17,520 nucleotides of DNA from Collinsella sp. (GTDB lineage Bacteria; Actinomycetota; Coriobacteriia; Coriobacteriales; Coriobacteriaceae). Of this stretch, positions 14,478 through 17,520 are shown in pieces. The translations under genes and the position numbers were made by a program. Location: NCBI GenBank assembly GCA_019419405.1, contig DYAA01000097.1:1-17520 (forward strand). The letters are read 5' to 3'. Below the pieces are notes generated by a model. The model worked only from the letters and a program-made list of their open reading frames with translations. It had not been told where the DNA came from and made no database searches. Positions within the stretch are counted from its first letter, which is position 1, and each line of letters starts with the position of its first letter.

Positions 14478-17282
14478 CTATAGCGAAACGGATCCGTTTT
14501 TCTTGATGCGGGCGAGTATGATTTTGAGCTTGTTAAAGTCGAGCGGTTTGGACAGATGGGCGTTCATGCCGGCATCGTGTGCCGCCTGGGCGTCTTCGGC
14601 AAAGGCGTTGGCGGTGAGCGCGATGATGGGGATATCGGCTGCATCGACCTTCTCGCTCAGACGAATCACGCGGGTTGCCTCGTAGCCGTCCATGTCCGGC
14701 ATCATAATGTCCATCAAAATGGCATCGAAGCTGCCGGCGGGATGCGACAGGTACAGATCGACGACTTCGTTGCCGTTGGCGGCGCGGGTGACCACGATGC
14801 CCTCGGATTCTAGCAGCGCCTGGGCAATCTCGGCATTCAATTCGTTGTCTTCGGCGAGCAGCACGTTCATGTCGGCGAGCGAGCAGTCGGGCGCACTCTC
14901 AACCGTATTCGCCCGCGCCTGGGGATTCTCGTCGATATCGAGCGGAATCTCCACGTAGAACGAGGTGCCCACATGGAGCTCACTGGTGACTTCGATAGTG
15001 CCGTCCATCAGTTCAATAAGCGACTTGACGATTGGCATGCCCATGCCGGTTCCTTGGAACTTGCTGCGCGCATCGTCACCTTCTTGGGCAAACGGCTCAT
15101 AGATATGCTTTAAAAACTTGGGAGTCATGCCAATGCCGGTATCCGAAACGCTAAAGCAAAAGAGCGCGCGCCCGTTATCGAGTGGCTTGGTCTTTGAGCT
15201 AAAGGTGACGGAGCCGCCGTGCTTGTTGTACTTAATGCTGTTGTCTAACAGGTTGATCATAATCTGTCGGATATGGGTGGGACTGCCGATCATGTATGGC
15301 CCCGTGGCGTACGGCAGACTATTGTCCTGTATGGTGATGCCGTTACTGGACGCGCGGAGCTTGCACAGCGCCAGTGTATCGTCACAGAGCTCTTTGAGGT
15401 TAAAAGGCGCATGCTCCAGTGTTAGCTTGCGGTCTTCGATTTTGCCCATCTCGAGGATGTCGTTGATCAGCGAGAGCAGGTGATTGGCGGCAACGCGCGC
15501 TTTGGCACGGCTCTCGCGGGCGACCTGGATATCGCCTTCCTTCAATTCCTCGATCTCGATAAGGCCCAGGATACCGTTGAGCGGCGTACGGATGTCGTGG
15601 CTCATGCGCGTGAGGAATGCCGTCTTAGCGGCGTTGGCAGCATCGGCTTTTTTGCGCTCGGTTCGAGCGCGCACGAGCGCCCAGATGAGCAGGACGATGC
15701 CGACCGACAACATACTGATGAGGGTAGCGGCAACGGCGGTGCGGTTGCGATAAAGGAATTGAAGCGTGTTGGATTCCTGGGCCGTGTACGACGTGGATGA
15801 GTAATTGCTTGCGGAGAGCGATTCTCCGGCATTGATGATGCCCTTGTTGATGATTCCCAGCAGCTCGGGCTTTCCGCGCGAAATCCAGCACGAGAGCTCA
15901 CAGGTGTCAGGGAGCTCGACCGTCTTGTAGCTCTCGAGATCATAACGGTCGCCGATGGTTTTTACGCGTGAGCTGGGAGCGACGATGCAATGTGCCGTTC
16001 CCTTCCTGAGGGCGTCGAACGCTTCATCGTCGGATTGGTATTCGGTCACGGTCGCTGTGGGGAACAGACTTTCAAGTACATTTTGGTTGATAAACGATGA
16101 TTTGGTACAGGCGATGTTCTGAAGGTCTTTGTTCAGGTTGCCGCCGGTGTGGATGGCGGTGAGGGACACGGTCCCCAACGATACCGACTGCACAACGCCT
16201 GATTGCTCGGCAAACCAGTAATCTCGGTATACCGGTAGCGCAACGTCTATGCTTCCCTTTGACAGGGCCTTTGACATCATCTTGTAGCTATCAAAGGCGA
16301 CGGTTTTGACCGTAATGCCAAATTTATCGTGCAACGTCGTCGCAAGCGATGCGAGCGAGCCTTCCATTTCGCCGTTTTCGTCTTCGTTGCAATAGGGGAG
16401 TTTGCCCGTAATGTAGCCGAGCGTGATGGTGTTGTCATTTGCTTTGAGCCAGGAACGTTCGGGGCTGTTGAGCGATGATGAACCGCTGTTTTGGACCGAG
16501 TAGTTAGATTTGACTTCGTCGATATAGCGTGGGTTGACACGGGCGATTGCCGACATGGCGGCATTGATGTCGTCCATCAGGTCGGGGCGGCTTTTGGGGA
16601 CGGCAAAGTAGTAGTCGCTCGAACCAATGTAGAACATGGGGGAGGCGCTGGGCGACGAAATGGTGTCGTTCATGATGACGGCATCGACCTCGTTGTTTGC
16701 GAGCGCGTCAAAGAGGGCGCCGCCAGTGTCGATTTCTTTATAGGTGCAGGTAATGCCTTCGTTGGCGAGCCACTGCTTGCCAACGAAGGTTTGCATAACG
16801 CTGGGGTTGCAGCCGATAGTGAGACCCTGGAGTGCTTGAGGGTTACCCTTTGCGAGGTCGTCACGGTCTGGCCTGGCGTAGATGTAGTAGCGCTCGGTGC
16901 CCTCGGGGTTCGAGGAAAAGAGCAGCTTTTGGGCGCGTTCCTCGGAGTAGGAGATGTTGGGCATGAGGTCGATCTCGCCTGCCTCGAGCATGTCCATAAG
17001 CTCGGTGAAGGTGCCGGAGACGTATTCGTACCGCCAGCCGGGCGTGTAGTACGACAGGGTCTGGAGGTACTCGTAACCCCATCCCGATAGACGCTCGCCG
17101 GGGGTGCCGTCCTGGAAGCCCTCGTTGTTGACGAGCCAACCAACGCGGACCGTCTTGACTGGCTGGCTAGAGTCAGCGGCAAAAGCCTGGACAGGCGCGA
17201 TAGAACTCAGCACGGCAAGCGCGGCGAGCACAATGGCCAGGGCGCGACATATAACTGAACGAAGGACAGTGGCAGCTCTCAC
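14478..17282 (-). CDS. Hybrid histidine kinase / response regulator with tandem solute-binding sensor domains
   Basis: A 934-residue BvgS/EvgS-type sensor. The signal peptide is 1-35 (cleavage after AFA). Two SBP_bac_3-like modules follow at about 40-270 and 285-505. The first contains LMDMLEAGEIDLMPN and GALFDALANNEVDAVIM; the second contains ITLGYITGKLPYCNEDENG and ALSKGSIDVALPVY. A single membrane helix spans about 515-537. HisKA has His562 in RMSHDIRTPLNGI. HATPase has NLLDNSIKYN, DTGIGM and GTGMG. The receiver has LLAEDNE, Asp858 in LMDIMMPDMDG and Lys in LSKPL. There is no PAS domain between membrane and kinase and no terminal HPt, both present in BvgS. I chose GTG at 17282 (AGGA 6 nt upstream) over the TTG at 17288, which abuts the AGGA. 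The paralogous kinase with a separate binding lipoprotein converges on it from the left. Confidence 0.93.
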   Translation of the reverse strand: MRAATVLRSVICRALAIVLAALAVLSSIAPVQAFAADSSQPVKTVRVGWLVNNEGFQDGTPGERLSGWGYEYLQTLSYYTPGWRYEYVSGTFTELMDMLEAGEIDLMPNISYSEERAQKLLFSSNPEGTERYYIYARPDRDDLAKGNPQALQGLTIGCNPSVMQTFVGKQWLANEGITCTYKEIDTGGALFDALANNEVDAVIMNDTISSPSASPMFYIGSSDYYFAVPKSRPDLMDDINAAMSAIARVNPRYIDEVKSNYSVQNSGSSSLNSPERSWLKANDNTITLGYITGKLPYCNEDENGEMEGSLASLATTLHDKFGITVKTVAFDSYKMMSKALSKGSIDVALPVYRDYWFAEQSGVVQSVSLGTVSLTAIHTGGNLNKDLQNIACTKSSFINQNVLESLFPTATVTEYQSDDEAFDALRKGTAHCIVAPSSRVKTIGDRYDLESYKTVELPDTCELSCWISRGKPELLGIINKGIINAGESLSASNYSSTSYTAQESNTLQFLYRNRTAVAATLISMLSVGIVLLIWALVRARTERKKADAANAAKTAFLTRMSHDIRTPLNGILGLIEIEELKEGDIQVARESRAKARVAANHLLSLINDILEMGKIEDRKLTLEHAPFNLKELCDDTLALCKLRASSNGITIQDNSLPYATGPYMIGSPTHIRQIMINLLDNSIKYNKHGGSVTFSSKTKPLDNGRALFCFSVSDTGIGMTPKFLKHIYEPFAQEGDDARSKFQGTGMGMPIVKSLIELMDGTIEVTSELHVGTSFYVEIPLDIDENPQARANTVESAPDCSLADMNVLLAEDNELNAEIAQALLESEGIVVTRAANGNEVVDLYLSHPAGSFDAILMDIMMPDMDGYEATRVIRLSEKVDAADIPIIALTANAFAEDAQAAHDAGMNAHLSKPLDFNKLKIILARIKKNGSVSL

Positions 17283-17288
17283 ATGCAA

Positions 17289-17292
17289 TCCT
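17289..17292 (-). promoter_or_regulatory. Ribosome binding site fixing the large kinase start
   Basis: AGGA on the minus strand, 6 nt before the GTG at 17282. The alternative TTG at 17288 begins on the next base and would have no spacing. Confidence 0.55.
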
Positions 17293-17316
17293 AACGAATC
17301 GAGACATTACCGCATA

Positions 17317-17325
17317 AGGATACCA
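17317..17325 (-). promoter_or_regulatory. Candidate extended -10 of the large kinase gene
   Basis: TGGTATCCT on the minus strand (TGn plus TATCCT), 34 nt before the chosen GTG. No -35 hexamer is convincing in the GC-rich sequence upstream. Confidence 0.35.
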
Positions 17326-17349
17326 GCCCAGCCTGCCCAGGCGGCAGCT

Positions 17350-17382
17350 GGTAGTCATTGGGGACGTTCTTAAACGACTACC
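17350..17382. repeat. REP-like element, family B copy 2 (single arm)
   Basis: Contains TTGGGGACGTTCTTAAACG and the next four bases (17358-17380), matching the left arm of the palindrome at 7295-7338 with one difference. The second arm is absent. Instead the unit is closed by a 7-bp inverted repeat, GGTAGTC (17350-17356) and GACTACC (17376-17382), giving a hairpin with a 19-nt loop. Confidence 0.65.
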
Positions 17383-17408
17383 TTGATTGGCAACTTCATC
17401 CGAACACC

Positions 17409-17446
17409 TCCCATATTCATCCGTACATGTACGGATGAATATGGGA
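17409..17446. repeat. Perfect 38-bp palindrome upstream of the truncated gene
   Basis: Every base of the 38 pairs, centred on GTACATGTAC, with no loop. It carries TTCATCCG on each arm (17416-17423, and inverted at 17432-17439). A further direct copy lies at 17395-17402, 21 bp to the left. It lies 52 bp before the start codon at 17499. It could be an operator array, a transposase-binding end, or a cruciform-forming terminator of an upstream unit. Confidence 0.75.
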
Positions 17447-17460
17447 ATCCGATACCCTGA

Positions 17461-17479
17461 GGGCCGGACCGGCCGGCCC
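17461..17479 (+). repeat. GC-only hairpin just upstream of the ribosome site
   Basis: GGGCCGG and CCGGCCC pair around ACCGG. It ends 9 nt before the GGAGG ribosome site of the truncated gene, so it would sit in the 5' leader and could affect translation or stability. Confidence 0.45.
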
Positions 17480-17498
17480 CGGGAGATCGGAGGACGGC

Positions 17499-17520
17499 AT
17501 GTCCGGAAAGAGGAAGAAGG
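17499..17520 (+). CDS. Truncated gene start, MSGKRKK... (3' end outside window)
   Basis: Only seven codons are visible. The start is convincing: ATG with GGAGG (17489-17493) 5 nt upstream. The basic beginning resembles the N-termini of IS3-type OrfA transposases, and the adjacent palindromes would suit a mobile element, but seven residues cannot support a family call. Confidence 0.5.

Noticed and set aside
16491..17090. 199-codon plus-strand frame within the large kinase gene
   Set aside because: Antisense of well-conserved solute-binding domains.
1..17520. CRISPR arrays, tRNA/rRNA genes, toxin-antitoxin or defence genes
   Set aside because: No regularly spaced repeats, no cloverleaf candidates noticed, and no gene with such motifs in any accepted frame.

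Overview
The window looks like a chromosomal segment of a high-GC Gram-positive gut actinobacterium. Coriobacteriia, and Collinsella in particular, fits best. This rests on GC-rich codon use, the style of the lipoprotein and sensor-kinase genes, and compact gene packing; it is an inference from the sequence alone. It holds eleven CDS regions that I accept: nine intact genes, two cut by the window edges, and one of the internal loci split by a frameshift. I see no tRNA, rRNA or CRISPR array.

Layout. Positions 1-1592: 3' part of a CoA-disulfide reductase with a C-terminal rhodanese domain (+). 1704-4958: one-polypeptide ABC transporter (ATPase plus FtsX/MacB-type permease) with a very large extracellular insert (+). 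5020-6153: unrecognised three-helix membrane protein (-). 6334-7287: tRNA-dihydrouridine synthase (+). 7352-7597 and 7649-8476: glutaredoxin-like protein and an XRE / zinc-ribbon / TipAS regulator, probably one minus-strand operon. 8618-9355: trmO (+), divergent from the regulator and apparently leaderless. 9468-10682: MalY/PatB-type C-S lyase (+), closed by a strong hairpin. 10827-13886: a solute-binding lipoprotein, split by a frameshift, overlapping by 4 nt a hybrid histidine kinase/response regulator (+). 13956-14435 and 14478-17282: FMN split-barrel protein and a large hybrid kinase with two fused solute-binding domains, one minus-strand unit converging on the first kinase. From 17283 there is an intergenic region rich in palindromes, then the first seven codons of another gene (+).

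How the parts relate. The right half holds two related sensory loci facing each other. In one, the periplasmic solute-binding protein is a separate lipoprotein translationally coupled to its kinase; in the other, two such domains are fused to the kinase. Both end in a receiver domain, and neither has a visible HPt module or DNA-binding partner here. The left half is a mix of housekeeping tRNA modification (dus, trmO), thiol/sulfur chemistry (CoA-disulfide reductase-rhodanese, glutaredoxin, C-S lyase) and an ABC exporter.

Non-coding structure. Four intergenic palindromes fall into two sequence families (GACAAAGGG...CCCTTTGTC type and TTGGGGACGTTCTT type) and look like dispersed REP-like elements; two of them sit between convergent genes. 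The last 140 bases hold a perfect 38-bp palindrome and a 21-bp-spaced repeat in front of the truncated gene. I do not see a clearly new multi-gene system. The best leads are the palindrome families, the XRE-TipAS regulator with a dyad at its promoter, the frameshifted sensor lipoprotein, and the palindrome cluster at the right end.
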